A stretch of 64,000 bases of DNA, taken from contig JADJWN010000004.1 of assembly GCA_016716335.1 (NCBI GenBank), positions 186,001-250,000 of the forward strand, in the 5' to 3' direction. Below are positions 22,842-31,499 of this stretch, piece by piece. The translations under genes and the position numbers were made by a program. The stretch is from Saprospiraceae bacterium (GTDB taxonomy: Bacteria; Bacteroidota; Bacteroidia; Chitinophagales; Saprospiraceae). Within the stretch, counting starts at the first letter, position 1; each line of letters opens with the position of its first letter. Under the pieces are notes generated by a model. It was not told the DNA's origin. It searched no databases and worked only from the letters and a program-made list of their open reading frames with translations.

Positions 22842-24062
22842 ATGACAATACATTACAACATCAGATGCACACTCGCCTTTTTAGTATTTATGGGCTTTAC
22901 TGCGCTCCTTATGCTCTCCTGTGGAGGGTGTGGGAGTGGGAAGTTAGCGCAAAATGTAAATAATCAAATATCTGAAAGTGCAACTGAAAAACAAAACAAT
23001 AATAATACAGAAGTTAGCGACACTTCATCTGGAGTAAGTGTAAATAATACTGCTTCTTATTCTAAGCCAAAACTAACAATTAAAAGAAACTATTTGGGAA
23101 AAGTAATTAATCTTGGAGTGAATCCTGAACATCCCGGTGGTGAGGCCTGGACGACGATTTGGGAAGAAGATATACATGATCCCCTGTTCGAGCGCAAAAA
23201 CAGGATATGTCAGCTGTCGCCTACTGTTTTATTGTATCGACGATTTCCGTCAGAAGTGGCTAAAAACTTCTTTTACCTGGATCAACCGGAAAAAATTGAA
23301 TTTTTAGATTCCACCTATAAAACTATTAAAACAGTCGATATCTGGGAGGGCCGCCCTTATCAAGGCATTAAAAATGCTAAGATGAGCTATTGGAATTTTG
23401 ATAGTGAAGGCATGGGTGTCATCCCTTATTCAGAACAAAAATCTCCCATTACCCCCAATGAATATAGTTTATTTACTCATGTACGATCAGAAGGCAATCA
23501 TGTGATTGTGAACTATGAACTGAGATCTATCAAAAATAGTAAACAATGGGGCATGGAAACGAGCGATGTAGTAGCAGTTAAACACATTCTTCATATTTAT
23601 GATTTGCAAGGTAATCTCAAATATGAATTGAAAGACTTACCATCTATAGATCAGGCTGTGGTGAGCAATGACGGCAAATATATGATGTATGTTTTTGGCG
23701 GTATGGGCTTAGCTACGGCCAATAGCCCTTTTGGTACCATAGAGCGACCAGGGTGGGCACTCATGCGACTGGAAGACCAGAAAATATTATATCAGGAATA
23801 CACGGATGATGGAAAATTGGCTTTTAGTGTCCTAATTATGACGGATAATCTAATTATGGTGGCTTACTCAACACCTTCAACAGAAGTGGACTATGATTAT
23901 TGGGTGTTCTTTGATGAAAATACAAGAAGTATTTATAATCATAAATTAACTTCATTAGAAAGGAAAATCATGAATGAAGAATGGAAATCAACGAATAATA
24001 AAACTTGGAAATATTATATTCAAAAGTTCAACTTTAGAGAAATCAAAATAGAAGAAAAATAA
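22842..24062 (+). CDS. type B lipoprotein of unit 4 (beta leader), intact
   Basis: Intact 406-residue lipoprotein. The beta leader MTIHYNIRCT... with lipobox LMLSC (Cys27) joins at GGCGSGK to the type B mature part, which is nearly identical to unit 3 (LAQNVNNQISES, GGEAWTTIWEED, VFGGMGLATANSPFG). Only the last 60 residues differ clearly from unit 3 (VDYDYWVFFDENTRSIYNHK), before converging on IKIEEK. It has no recognised domain. It is followed after 32 bp by the intact M23 gene of unit 4, so this is the best candidate for a functional pair in the array. Confidence 0.85.
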   Translation: MTIHYNIRCTLAFLVFMGFTALLMLSCGGCGSGKLAQNVNNQISESATEKQNNNNTEVSDTSSGVSVNNTASYSKPKLTIKRNYLGKVINLGVNPEHPGGEAWTTIWEEDIHDPLFERKNRICQLSPTVLLYRRFPSEVAKNFFYLDQPEKIEFLDSTYKTIKTVDIWEGRPYQGIKNAKMSYWNFDSEGMGVIPYSEQKSPITPNEYSLFTHVRSEGNHVIVNYELRSIKNSKQWGMETSDVVAVKHILHIYDLQGNLKYELKDLPSIDQAVVSNDGKYMMYVFGGMGLATANSPFGTIERPGWALMRLEDQKILYQEYTDDGKLAFSVLIMTDNLIMVAYSTPSTEVDYDYWVFFDENTRSIYNHKLTSLERKIMNEEWKSTNNKTWKYYIQKFNFREIKIEEK

Positions 24063-24094
24063 CCAAATAATCACTTTCTAAAAATCAAGATATA

Positions 24095-25165
24095 ATGAGA
24101 AATATCACATTTCTTCTGGTATTGCTTTATCTATACCTGAGCAGCATACATGCACAATCTCCGGGCTTCCGTACCTTTGATCAGTCCTCTGGTACCATCG
24201 GCGGAGTACAAACCATGCCTACCAATGCCATCGCCGATGATTTCGGTCCAAGAAATCTGGCCAAGACCTACTGGCATGGCGGTACAGACTTCAATACCAG
24301 CCAAGGTGCAGGAGAAGTACAGCGGTGGTGGATGATCGTAAGCCCACAGGCTGGCATCATAGCAGACTTCGATAGACTCACACATGGCGTAGCTGAGTAT
24401 AAATATGGATTGGTCAATGTCACAGATGACGAAGGTAACGGTAGCCATGCCTGGGCATTTGGTCATGTGTTTGACAAGTCTTCTCAATTTTATGATAAGT
24501 TTAATCACAGGGTTGTATTGGATCGATGTGAAAAACCTAATATAGATAAATGGGGTCTCTACCTAAATATGAAAGACGCCAATAACCAGGTAATAACAAA
24601 AACATACGGGCAGATAGCCGGAGCTACTCTAAAAGTAAATGGTGTTAATTACACCACCACAAATATTGTCAACACTACTGATCCTTTTCTGCCATTGGGA
24701 AACAGCGTTCAGTATTGCCGTAATCAGAATGTGGGGAATCACTACTTTTTAATTGACTACCACTTGGATTGCCTTAACTGTCAGGATTCCTGTGATGTGC
24801 AAGGCCCGTTGATGATTCTTGTCAGGCCTTCCGGCACTCAGGGCGACACAGCTATAAGTAATCTAAAGCTCAATATGCCTGCATTACAGAACCGGTCGCA
24901 GGCAGGAGTGTCAGATTCCATGTATTTCCCTAATCCGTTCCAGAAAGGCATCAATCTGGCTGTAAATTCAGAATTGAATATACCGGCATCGCTGCAGGTT
25001 TGGGATAGTTTTGGTAAACTCGTACTCTCGAAAATTTTACGGCTATATTCCAATCAGAATGTCTATTACATTGACGATACTGAGCGTTTGGCATCCGGAG
25101 TGTATGTATTTGTCTTGAGTTATGGAGAAGGCAGGTGTTTAAGAAGAGTAATAAAGTTAGAGTAA
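24095..25165 (+). CDS. truncated type B M23-like secreted protein with T9SS sorting domain (unit 4)
   Basis: Intact 356-residue secreted protein. Residues 1-204 are almost identical to the unit 3 peptidase: a signal peptide ending IHAQS, then the M23-like region with HGGTD (residues 61-65). At residue 204 (after FLPLGNS) the sequence switches to unrelated DNA, so the second zinc motif (HLH) present in unit 3 is missing and activity is doubtful. The C-terminal 80 residues (from about YFPNPFQKGINL, through LQVWDSFGKLVLSK, to ASGVYVFVLSYGE and a basic end) form a type A T9SS sorting domain. A terminator follows at 25189-25226. It looks like the product of an internal deletion between an M23 head and the end of a full-length ancestor. 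Confidence 0.85.
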   Translation: MRNITFLLVLLYLYLSSIHAQSPGFRTFDQSSGTIGGVQTMPTNAIADDFGPRNLAKTYWHGGTDFNTSQGAGEVQRWWMIVSPQAGIIADFDRLTHGVAEYKYGLVNVTDDEGNGSHAWAFGHVFDKSSQFYDKFNHRVVLDRCEKPNIDKWGLYLNMKDANNQVITKTYGQIAGATLKVNGVNYTTTNIVNTTDPFLPLGNSVQYCRNQNVGNHYFLIDYHLDCLNCQDSCDVQGPLMILVRPSGTQGDTAISNLKLNMPALQNRSQAGVSDSMYFPNPFQKGINLAVNSELNIPASLQVWDSFGKLVLSKILRLYSNQNVYYIDDTERLASGVYVFVLSYGEGRCLRRVIKLE

Positions 25166-25188
25166 AGGATTTCATTATATGATTATCA

Positions 25189-25226
25189 AAAACAGCCGTT
25201 CATTTCAAATGATGGATGGCTGTTTT
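25189..25226 (+). terminator. terminator after the cassette array
   Basis: AAAACAGCC and GGCTGTTTT form a nine-base-pair stem around a 20-base loop, followed by a T-rich stretch. It ends the array transcript. Confidence 0.75.
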
Positions 25227-25452
25227 ATATTTTGTTATTGGAGCATTTTTAGTCACAGTTATTAAGATATAGTAAAAGCCAGCGATGCCGCAGTCTGCAA
25301 AACAAATACAGATGCCCATCAATGTATTCTGATACTTTTTAGAAGAAACAACATTCCTACTATTGATTACAATTTGACCTTTCACTTCCCACCCATTTGA
25401 ACAAAACCACAAAATTTTATGTACTTAAAGGGCGTTTTTGTTCCAACACCTC

Positions 25453-25460
25453 TATTTTTG
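25453..25460 (+). promoter_or_regulatory. -7 box just upstream of the BatA-like gene
   Basis: TATTTTTG matches TAnnTTTG and lies only 8 bases before the ATG at 25469, so the leader would be very short or absent. No convincing -33 box at normal spacing. Confidence 0.4.
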
Positions 25461-25468
25461 CAGCCGAT

Positions 25469-27496
25469 ATGCAGTTTTTATACCCTACTTTCCTGTGGGC
25501 TTTGGCCCTGATAGCCATTCCGATTATCATACATCTCTTTTATTTCAGGAGATTCAAGAAGGTATATTTTACCAATGTAAAGTACCTGAAAGAGATCAAG
25601 GAAGAGACGTCCAACCGCAATAAGCTCCGCAATCTGCTGGTGCTTTTGTCCAGAATTTTTGCCATTATCTGCATTGTACTTGCCTTTGCCCAGCCCTTTC
25701 TGACCCATGATAGCCGTGTAAAGGAAGGGATAAACATTGTCAGTGTTTTTGTGGACAATTCCTACAGCATGACCACGGCTTACGAAGATATACCGCTACT
25801 TGATATTGCCAAGGAAAAAGCAAGGGATATCATCAGGGCTTATTCAGACAGTGACAGATTTCAGGTGCTGACTCATGCCTTTGAAGGCAGACACCAGAGA
25901 TTGGTAAGCAGGGATGATGCGTTAAGTTATATTGATGAGATAGATTATACCCCTTTTGTGCAATCTATCGAATCCGCAGTCAACCGGCAATATCAACTGC
26001 TGGAGAACGAAAGCGGCAATAAAATCAGCTATATCATTTCTGATTTTCAGAAAAGTATAACACAATTCGGGACCATCCGCGACAGTCTGCTGGAAGTCAA
26101 TCTGATACCGGTACAGGCTTCACGATTCAATAATGTAAGTGTGGACTCTGTATGGCTTGACGGACCTGTACCTCTGAAAAATCAGGTCAATAAACTACTG
26201 GTGAAGGTCAGCAATCACAGCAATGCAGCTGCTGAGCAGATCAGGATTGGTATCAATATCGAAGGGCAGGAGAAGCCTGTCGGAATCAGGGATATTGCAG
26301 CCCGCAGCAGTATCACAGACACTATACCGGTCACGCTCACCCGTACAGGATGGCAGAGTGCCGTCATCAGTGCCACAGATTATCCCGTGCAGTTCGATGA
26401 TAAATATTTTATCAGTTATTTTGTAAGTGATAGTATCAAAGCACTCAGTATCAACGAAAGCGGCCCCAATCGTTATCTCAATGCCTTGTTTGATGGTATA
26501 TCAGGATTCACCCTGCAAAACCAGCCCATTTCCCAGCTCAACTATCAGAGTTTTCCTGCGTATGATCTGATCATTCTGAATGATCTCAACAGCGTATCGT
26601 CAGGTCTGGCAACCGAGTTGGGGCAATATATCAGGGCAGGGGGCAAAGTACTCGTATTTCCGGGACCCAAAGCTGACCTTACCTCTGTCAATGCTTTCTT
26701 GAGTAATGTCAATGCCAATACGCTCAATCCGGCCGTCACTTCAAGGAAAGAAGCAGGCTCAATAAATACAGCAGAGTTTATCTTCAGTGAAGTGTACATA
26801 CCCAAAAATACCAATCTTAAACTTCCCGTCACCCAGTACAGTTATCCCCTGTCACGCTCCCAAAGTCGTGGAGAAGAGGTATTGATTGCCTACAGGGACG
26901 GCAGTCCATTCCTTGCCAAGTATCTGCTGGAGGACGGACAGGTGTTTTTGTGCAATGCTCCCTTGAATGCTGACGTCAATGATCTGGTGCTCAATGCTGA
27001 AGTTTTTGTACCTATGCTATATAAGATGGCAGTATCCAGGTCCCGCAAGGATGCCTTAGCCTATACCATTACCAATAAAATGGTCATAGAGACCGAAAAC
27101 AAGCGCCGTACCGGAGACTATGTGTATGTGATGCGTGGCAGGGAAGAGTTTATACCGGGACAGCAGGCAGCCGGGTCAAAAATGTTGCTCGATCTGGGTA
27201 GTCAGATAAAGGAGGCAGGAGTCTATGACCTCTTGCTGGATGAAAAACCGGTGGGTAAATATGCATTCAACTACGACCGCAGGGAATCTGCATTAGATTG
27301 CTATTCGGAAAATGAATTGGTTCAGCTGGTGGCAGGCAATCCTCAATTGAAAATCATTTCAAAGGCGGCACAGGCAGGTCTGACCGGTACCATCAGTGAT
27401 AAAGACAAAGGAATTTTACTTTGGAAGTGGTTTGTAATAGCCGCCCTTATTTTTCTTGCTTTGGAAATCGTACTTTTGCGGTTCTGGAAGAGCTGA
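25469..27496 (+). CDS. BatA-like membrane protein with vWA domain
   Basis: Inner-membrane protein of 675 residues. It opens with the BatA N-terminal domain (FLYPTFLWALALIAIPIIIHLFYFRR), a second membrane segment (residues about 55-75), then a von Willebrand A-like domain with the metal site DNSYS, a large periplasmic region, and a C-terminal membrane helix (LLWKWFVIAALIFLALEIVLL). I chose the ATG at 25469 because the BatA domain starts directly there; an upstream in-frame ATG at 25397 adds an unlikely extension. These proteins are thought to act in envelope stress or aerotolerance complexes, but no MoxR gene adjoins it here. The dihydroorotase-like gene follows 28 bp downstream. Confidence 0.88.
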   Translation: MQFLYPTFLWALALIAIPIIIHLFYFRRFKKVYFTNVKYLKEIKEETSNRNKLRNLLVLLSRIFAIICIVLAFAQPFLTHDSRVKEGINIVSVFVDNSYSMTTAYEDIPLLDIAKEKARDIIRAYSDSDRFQVLTHAFEGRHQRLVSRDDALSYIDEIDYTPFVQSIESAVNRQYQLLENESGNKISYIISDFQKSITQFGTIRDSLLEVNLIPVQASRFNNVSVDSVWLDGPVPLKNQVNKLLVKVSNHSNAAAEQIRIGINIEGQEKPVGIRDIAARSSITDTIPVTLTRTGWQSAVISATDYPVQFDDKYFISYFVSDSIKALSINESGPNRYLNALFDGISGFTLQNQPISQLNYQSFPAYDLIILNDLNSVSSGLATELGQYIRAGGKVLVFPGPKADLTSVNAFLSNVNANTLNPAVTSRKEAGSINTAEFIFSEVYIPKNTNLKLPVTQYSYPLSRSQSRGEEVLIAYRDGSPFLAKYLLEDGQVFLCNAPLNADVNDLVLNAEVFVPMLYKMAVSRSRKDALAYTITNKMVIETENKRRTGDYVYVMRGREEFIPGQQAAGSKMLLDLGSQIKEAGVYDLLLDEKPVGKYAFNYDRRESALDCYSENELVQLVAGNPQLKIISKAAQAGLTGTISDKDKGILLWKWFVIAALIFLALEIVLLRFWKS

Positions 27497-27524
27497 CATG
27501 CCTGAACCTGTAAATCCGAGTGCC

Positions 27525-28793
27525 ATGGAAATACTCATAAAAAATGCAAATATAGCCTGGGAGACCTCTGAATATCATGGTCATGTCACGGATATTCTTA
27601 TCAAAGATGGCAGGATTGCAGAGATAGGAAAGATAAAGCACACAAGTGGAGCCAAGGTCATAGAAGGGAATACGCTTTACTGTGCTCCGGGACTTTGCGA
27701 TATAGGTACACACAACGGGGAGCCCGGATATGAGCACAGAGAGAATTTTGACAGCCTTGCCGCCGGTGCCATATGCGGTGGTTATACCCATCTCGTAGTG
27801 TTTCCCAATACAAAGCCGGTCACCCAAACCCGGGCAGATGTACTTTTTATACTCGAAAATGCAGAAAGAACAGGGGTACATATCACACCTGCAGGTGCTT
27901 TGAGCAAAGACTGCAAAGGTGAGGATCTCTCAGAATTTCTGGACATGCACAGTGCCGGGGTGAATATTTTTAGCGACGGATTGAAGCCAGTGGCTGACGC
28001 AGGGCTTCTTAAGCGTGCATTGATCTACGGTATGGGGATCGGAGCCGTCATCATACATCATCCGGCAGATGGCAGTCTTGGCGGGCATGGTGAGATGCAC
28101 GAAGGAAGGGTAAGCACATTTCTGGGATTGCCCGGCATCCCGGATATCGCTGAGCATAGCATGCTGTACAGAGACATGCTCATTTGTGAGTATTCGGGAG
28201 GAAAGATGATAAGCCATGCCATATCGTCAGCAGGAAGTCTGAATATTTTGAAGGAGGCCCGGCAGAGAGGAGTCAGCGTACAGGCGACGACGGCTTATCT
28301 CAACCTGATCAAAACGGATGAATCACTCAGTGGATTTGACACCAATCTCAAAGTGCGGCCACCATTACGTGCTGCTTCAGACAGAGCCGCTTTGATACAG
28401 GCAGTGATGGATAATACTGCCGGGGCTATTGTTACCAACCATGTGCCTCTGGAGGAGGAATTGAAAAAAGTGGAGTTTCCCTATGCTGCACCCGGTGCCA
28501 CAGGACTCGAAACCTGCCTGCCTGCCTGCATCACTTACCTCAAGGATGAAATACCTGTCCACGTCCTGCTGCATAAATTGAGTATCGGACCACGTATGAT
28601 GCTGGACATACCTGTGCCTGAGCTCAAGGCAGGTGCAATAGCGGAGTTGTGTGTGGTAGACGCTGACAGCAGGTATACCTACACTTCAGAACAAAACCGC
28701 TCATTTTCCGGAAATAATCCATTTTTTGGCAGTGAGTTTACCGCCAGGGTACTCGCCACAATTGCAGGAAAAAAAGCCTGGCTGGCAGAATGA
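27525..28793 (+). CDS. dihydroorotase-family protein with degenerate metal site
   Basis: Amidohydrolase-fold protein of about 422 residues, similar throughout to the dihydroorotases of Bacteroidota (EILIKNANIAW start, FPNTKP, ALSKDCKGEDL, FSDGLKPVADAGLL, TNLKVRPPLR, VEFPYAAPGATGLET). The first metal motif, normally DxHxHxRxPG, reads DIGTHNGEPG, so one metal His and the substrate-binding Arg are missing. It may be a non-catalytic homologue that supports aspartate carbamoyltransferase, or a divergent enzyme; sequence alone does not decide. I prefer the ATG at 27525 over upstream ones because it matches the usual family start. An ATG at 27498 is also possible. Confidence 0.83.
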   Translation: MEILIKNANIAWETSEYHGHVTDILIKDGRIAEIGKIKHTSGAKVIEGNTLYCAPGLCDIGTHNGEPGYEHRENFDSLAAGAICGGYTHLVVFPNTKPVTQTRADVLFILENAERTGVHITPAGALSKDCKGEDLSEFLDMHSAGVNIFSDGLKPVADAGLLKRALIYGMGIGAVIIHHPADGSLGGHGEMHEGRVSTFLGLPGIPDIAEHSMLYRDMLICEYSGGKMISHAISSAGSLNILKEARQRGVSVQATTAYLNLIKTDESLSGFDTNLKVRPPLRAASDRAALIQAVMDNTAGAIVTNHVPLEEELKKVEFPYAAPGATGLETCLPACITYLKDEIPVHVLLHKLSIGPRMMLDIPVPELKAGAIAELCVVDADSRYTYTSEQNRSFSGNNPFFGSEFTARVLATIAGKKAWLAE

Positions 28794-28896
28794 GGATATA
28801 GTCAGAAAAAAGTATTTTATTGAAATCACCTGTACACATTGCTGATTTTTATATTTTAGTGCCCTGTAAGATTTTATCATCTTTAAATCCGAAACG

Positions 28897-29412
28897 ATGA
28901 ATCAGCACTTTGTCAATCAGGGAATGTTGTATGCTGCCGCCACCATACTGATCACCCTTGCCCTGTACTTTACAGATGCAGGAATCATGATGAAATACAG
29001 TTCGTGGATTGTATATCTCGCTGCTCTCTATTTTATGGTTTTGGCGGTGCAGAATACCCGAAACGATAATGGTGGGTACATTGCACTGAGTGAGGCATTC
29101 AAACAGGCATGGCTCGTATTTGTGATAGGTATCAGCCTGCACTCGGCATTCAGTTATGTTTTGTACAATTATATCGACAGCTCACTCCTGGATGTATTGC
29201 GGGAAACTCAAATGGAGTCCCTTGAAAAGATGGCCAAAACATTCAAAATGGATGAAGAAACCCTGAATAAAGCCAAAGCAGAAATTGAAGCAGAAAATCC
29301 ATTCAATCTCAAGGCACTGCTGATTGCCTTACCGGTGAGTTATTTATTTCCGGGATCACTGATGGCCATAGTGATAGCTGCCATATTGAAAAAAGACCCG
29401 CCTGTAGCCTGA
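28897..29412 (+). CDS. DUF4199 family membrane protein
   Basis: A 171-residue protein with about four membrane segments (residues 8-25, 35-53, 70-90 and 140-163) and a charged loop MESLEKMAKTFKMDEETLNKAK between the last two. This arrangement is that of DUF4199, found in Bacteroidota next to GT2 glycosyltransferase and dihydroorotase genes, as here. Function unknown. The GT2 gene follows 15 bp after its stop. Confidence 0.87.
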   Translation: MNQHFVNQGMLYAAATILITLALYFTDAGIMMKYSSWIVYLAALYFMVLAVQNTRNDNGGYIALSEAFKQAWLVFVIGISLHSAFSYVLYNYIDSSLLDVLRETQMESLEKMAKTFKMDEETLNKAKAEIEAENPFNLKALLIALPVSYLFPGSLMAIVIAAILKKDPPVA

Positions 29413-29427
29413 ACTGAAACTTTCATT

Positions 29428-30363
29428 ATGCAGGATCTGTCAATAGTTATTCCGTTATACAATGAAGCCGAGTCACTCCCGGAGTTGCATGAGTGGATTG
29501 TGCGGGTGATGCGGGAGCGTAGTTATGACTATGAAATCATATTTGTAGATGATGGCAGCACAGATGGGTCGTGGGAGGTCATCAGAAAGCTCAGAGAAAT
29601 CAACCCCGCAGTCAAAGCAGTAAGATTCAGGCGAAACTACGGTAAATCTGCCGGGCTCAATGTAGGATTTGGCAAAGCATCAGGGAGGATTGTCATTACC
29701 ATGGATGCCGACCTTCAGGATAGCCCTGAAGAAATCCCGGGACTGATGGAAATGATGCAAAAAGGAGACTATGATATTATCTCCGGCTGGAAAAAAAAGC
29801 GATATGACCCGCTGTCCAAAACCATTCCTACCAAGCTGTACAATGCAGTGACCAGCCGTATGTCAGGAATCAGACTGCATGATATGAACTGCGGACTCAA
29901 GGCTTACCGCTCAGAAGTAGTAAAAAATATAGAAGTGTACGGTGAGATGCATCGCTACATACCGGTGATAGCCAAATGGGCGGGATTCAACAGAATCGGG
30001 GAGAAAGTGGTACAGCATCAGGCCCGGAAATACGGCACTACCAAATTTGGCCTTTCCCGTTTTATATACGGTCCGCTGGACCTGTTTTCCATTATGTTTG
30101 TAGGTAAATTCGGCAAGCGACCCATGCATTTCTTTGGGGTGCTCGGTACTTTTATGTCATTTGCCGGATTGTTGATACTGGGAGTGCTGAGTCTTCAAAA
30201 ACTTCTGTACAATATTGGGGGGATGGCCAACCGACCTGCTTTTTATCTGGGTATTCTGATGGTTATTGTAGGCGTACAGCTTTTCATTGCCGGTTTTTTG
30301 GGAGAGCTGATCAGCCGCAATGCACCGGAGCGCAATAGCTACAAGATCATGGAAGAGCTGTAA
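29428..30363 (+). CDS. GT2 family glycosyltransferase (polyprenyl-phosphate hexosyltransferase type)
   Basis: Membrane-bound GT2 enzyme of 311 residues. The GT-A domain has LSIVIPLYNEAESL at the start, VDDGSTDGS near residue 42, DADLQDSPEE near residue 92 (DxD metal site) and MNCGLKAYR around residue 150. Two C-terminal membrane helices (about 235-257 and 268-290) follow. It most resembles dolichol/undecaprenyl-phosphate sugar transferases of the GtrB/DpmA group; the sugar is unknown. It is the last gene of the co-directional run from 25469 and is followed by the hairpin at 30487-30525. Confidence 0.9.
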   Translation: MQDLSIVIPLYNEAESLPELHEWIVRVMRERSYDYEIIFVDDGSTDGSWEVIRKLREINPAVKAVRFRRNYGKSAGLNVGFGKASGRIVITMDADLQDSPEEIPGLMEMMQKGDYDIISGWKKKRYDPLSKTIPTKLYNAVTSRMSGIRLHDMNCGLKAYRSEVVKNIEVYGEMHRYIPVIAKWAGFNRIGEKVVQHQARKYGTTKFGLSRFIYGPLDLFSIMFVGKFGKRPMHFFGVLGTFMSFAGLLILGVLSLQKLLYNIGGMANRPAFYLGILMVIVGVQLFIAGFLGELISRNAPERNSYKIMEEL

Positions 30364-30486
30364 CTGGTCCCACTTGCGCACACATAAGGTCGTGTGGTAC
30401 CGTCATCTTTGTGTGGTTCTGACAGGCTTATGAATGTATTTTCAATACTGACCATCCAGTAAGCTGCAAAGCTGCTTTTCGAAAAG

Positions 30487-30525
30487 ACAAAAGGGCTGCC
30501 TGTATATGAACCTGCAACCCTTTTT
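30487..30525. terminator. bidirectional terminator between GT2 and rpmA
   Basis: AAAGGGCTGCC and its near complement ...GCAACCCTTTTT form a hairpin with A/T runs on both sides, between convergent genes (GT2 ending at 30363 and rpmA ending at 30550). Confidence 0.7.
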
Positions 30526-30549
30526 GATTAGATTTTATGAGGAGAACTC

Positions 30550-30936
30550 TTATTCCTCTTCCTGCTGTGTGCTATCCATGACAGGAGTATCCTCTACTGC
30601 CGGTGCTGCAACAGGTGCTTCAACTACCGCTGCAGCCGGTGTGGTTTTTACCACAGCAGCTTTGGTCTCTGCCACCTCATTCAGCATGGGTACCACACTC
30701 ACCCAGGTTCTGTTGAGCTTGGATTTCTTAAACTGTACTATACCGTCCACCTTTGCGTGAATGGTGAAGTCTTTGCCAAGGTAGGCATTTTCACCGGCAT
30801 GAAACTTGGTACCTCTCTGTCTGACCAGAATATTACCGGCTTTGGCATACTGACCGCCGAAGAGTTTTACACCCAGTCTTTTACTTTTACTGTCCCGTCC
30901 GTTATCCGAACTACCGACACCTTTTTTATGAGCCAT
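30550..30936 (-). CDS. rpmA: 50S ribosomal protein L27 with C-terminal extension
   Basis: Residues 1-85 are a standard L27: MAHKKGVGSSDNGRDS start, RLGVKLFGGQ, GNILVRQRGTKFHAG. The protein lacks an N-terminal cleavable extension, so its start is mature-like. Residues 86-128 are an unusual Ala/Val/Pro/Glu-rich tail (AAAVVEAPVAAPAVED ... QQEEE) absent from typical L27. It lies 35 bp after rplU in the usual rplU-rpmA order. Confidence 0.95.
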   Translation of the reverse strand: MAHKKGVGSSDNGRDSKSKRLGVKLFGGQYAKAGNILVRQRGTKFHAGENAYLGKDFTIHAKVDGIVQFKKSKLNRTWVSVVPMLNEVAETKAAVVKTTPAAAVVEAPVAAPAVEDTPVMDSTQQEEE

Positions 30937-30971
30937 TTTTCTTTACTTTTTTAGATGAATGAATGCGGATT

Positions 30972-31283
30972 TCAGGCTGTGATGGAATCAATCTTGATAC
31001 TGGTGAAAGACTGCCTGTGGCCGTTTTTCTTTTCGTATCCTTTTCTTCTTTTCTTTTTATAGACGATCACTTTGTCGCCTTTGATGTTACCAATCACGGT
31101 AGCATTGACTTTGGCATTGCTCAATACCGGCGTGCCTACCTGCACTGCACCACCATTATCCACCATCAGTACCTGATCGAAGGATATGCTGCTGCCTGCT
31201 TCGGCTTCTAACTGGTGGACGTAGAGCTGCTGCCCTTCTGTCACTTTGAATTGCTGACCAGCTATGTTTACGATTGCAATCAT
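30972..31283 (-). CDS. rplU: 50S ribosomal protein L21
   Basis: 103-residue L21 with the MIAIVNIAGQQFKVTEGQ start and the conserved YKKKRRKGYEKKNGHRQ segment that contacts 23S rRNA. It is the first gene of the rplU-rpmA operon. A TATCTTTG box lies upstream at 31317-31324. Confidence 0.97.
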   Translation of the reverse strand: MIAIVNIAGQQFKVTEGQQLYVHQLEAEAGSSISFDQVLMVDNGGAVQVGTPVLSNAKVNATVIGNIKGDKVIVYKKKRRKGYEKKNGHRQSFTSIKIDSITA

Positions 31284-31316
31284 GGTGATAAAATTTTAAA
31301 TTTTCAAAAATGGCTG

Positions 31317-31324
31317 CAAAGATA
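31317..31324 (-). promoter_or_regulatory. predicted -7 box of rplU-rpmA
   Basis: Minus-strand TATCTTTG, a perfect TAnnTTTG match, 34 bases before the rplU ATG. No clear -33 box. Confidence 0.55.
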
Positions 31325-31499
31325 AATATTTGGGTTAAATGGTAAGCGATTTTTCCATATATTTTTTAACATTCCTTTTTTCTTTAACCTTAAAACATGT
31401 GTAACCCAGACTTTAGGCTTGATGTTTACCAAATCCTGAACTTACCAAGGATGTTAGCCGGAAAAAAAATGCTTACTTACTCAAATTTCAAGAAGCTTA

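Noticed and set aside
8497..25165. Insertion sequence or transposon as the cause of the repeats
   Set aside because: No transposase-like frame, no terminal inverted repeats and no target duplications at the unit ends.
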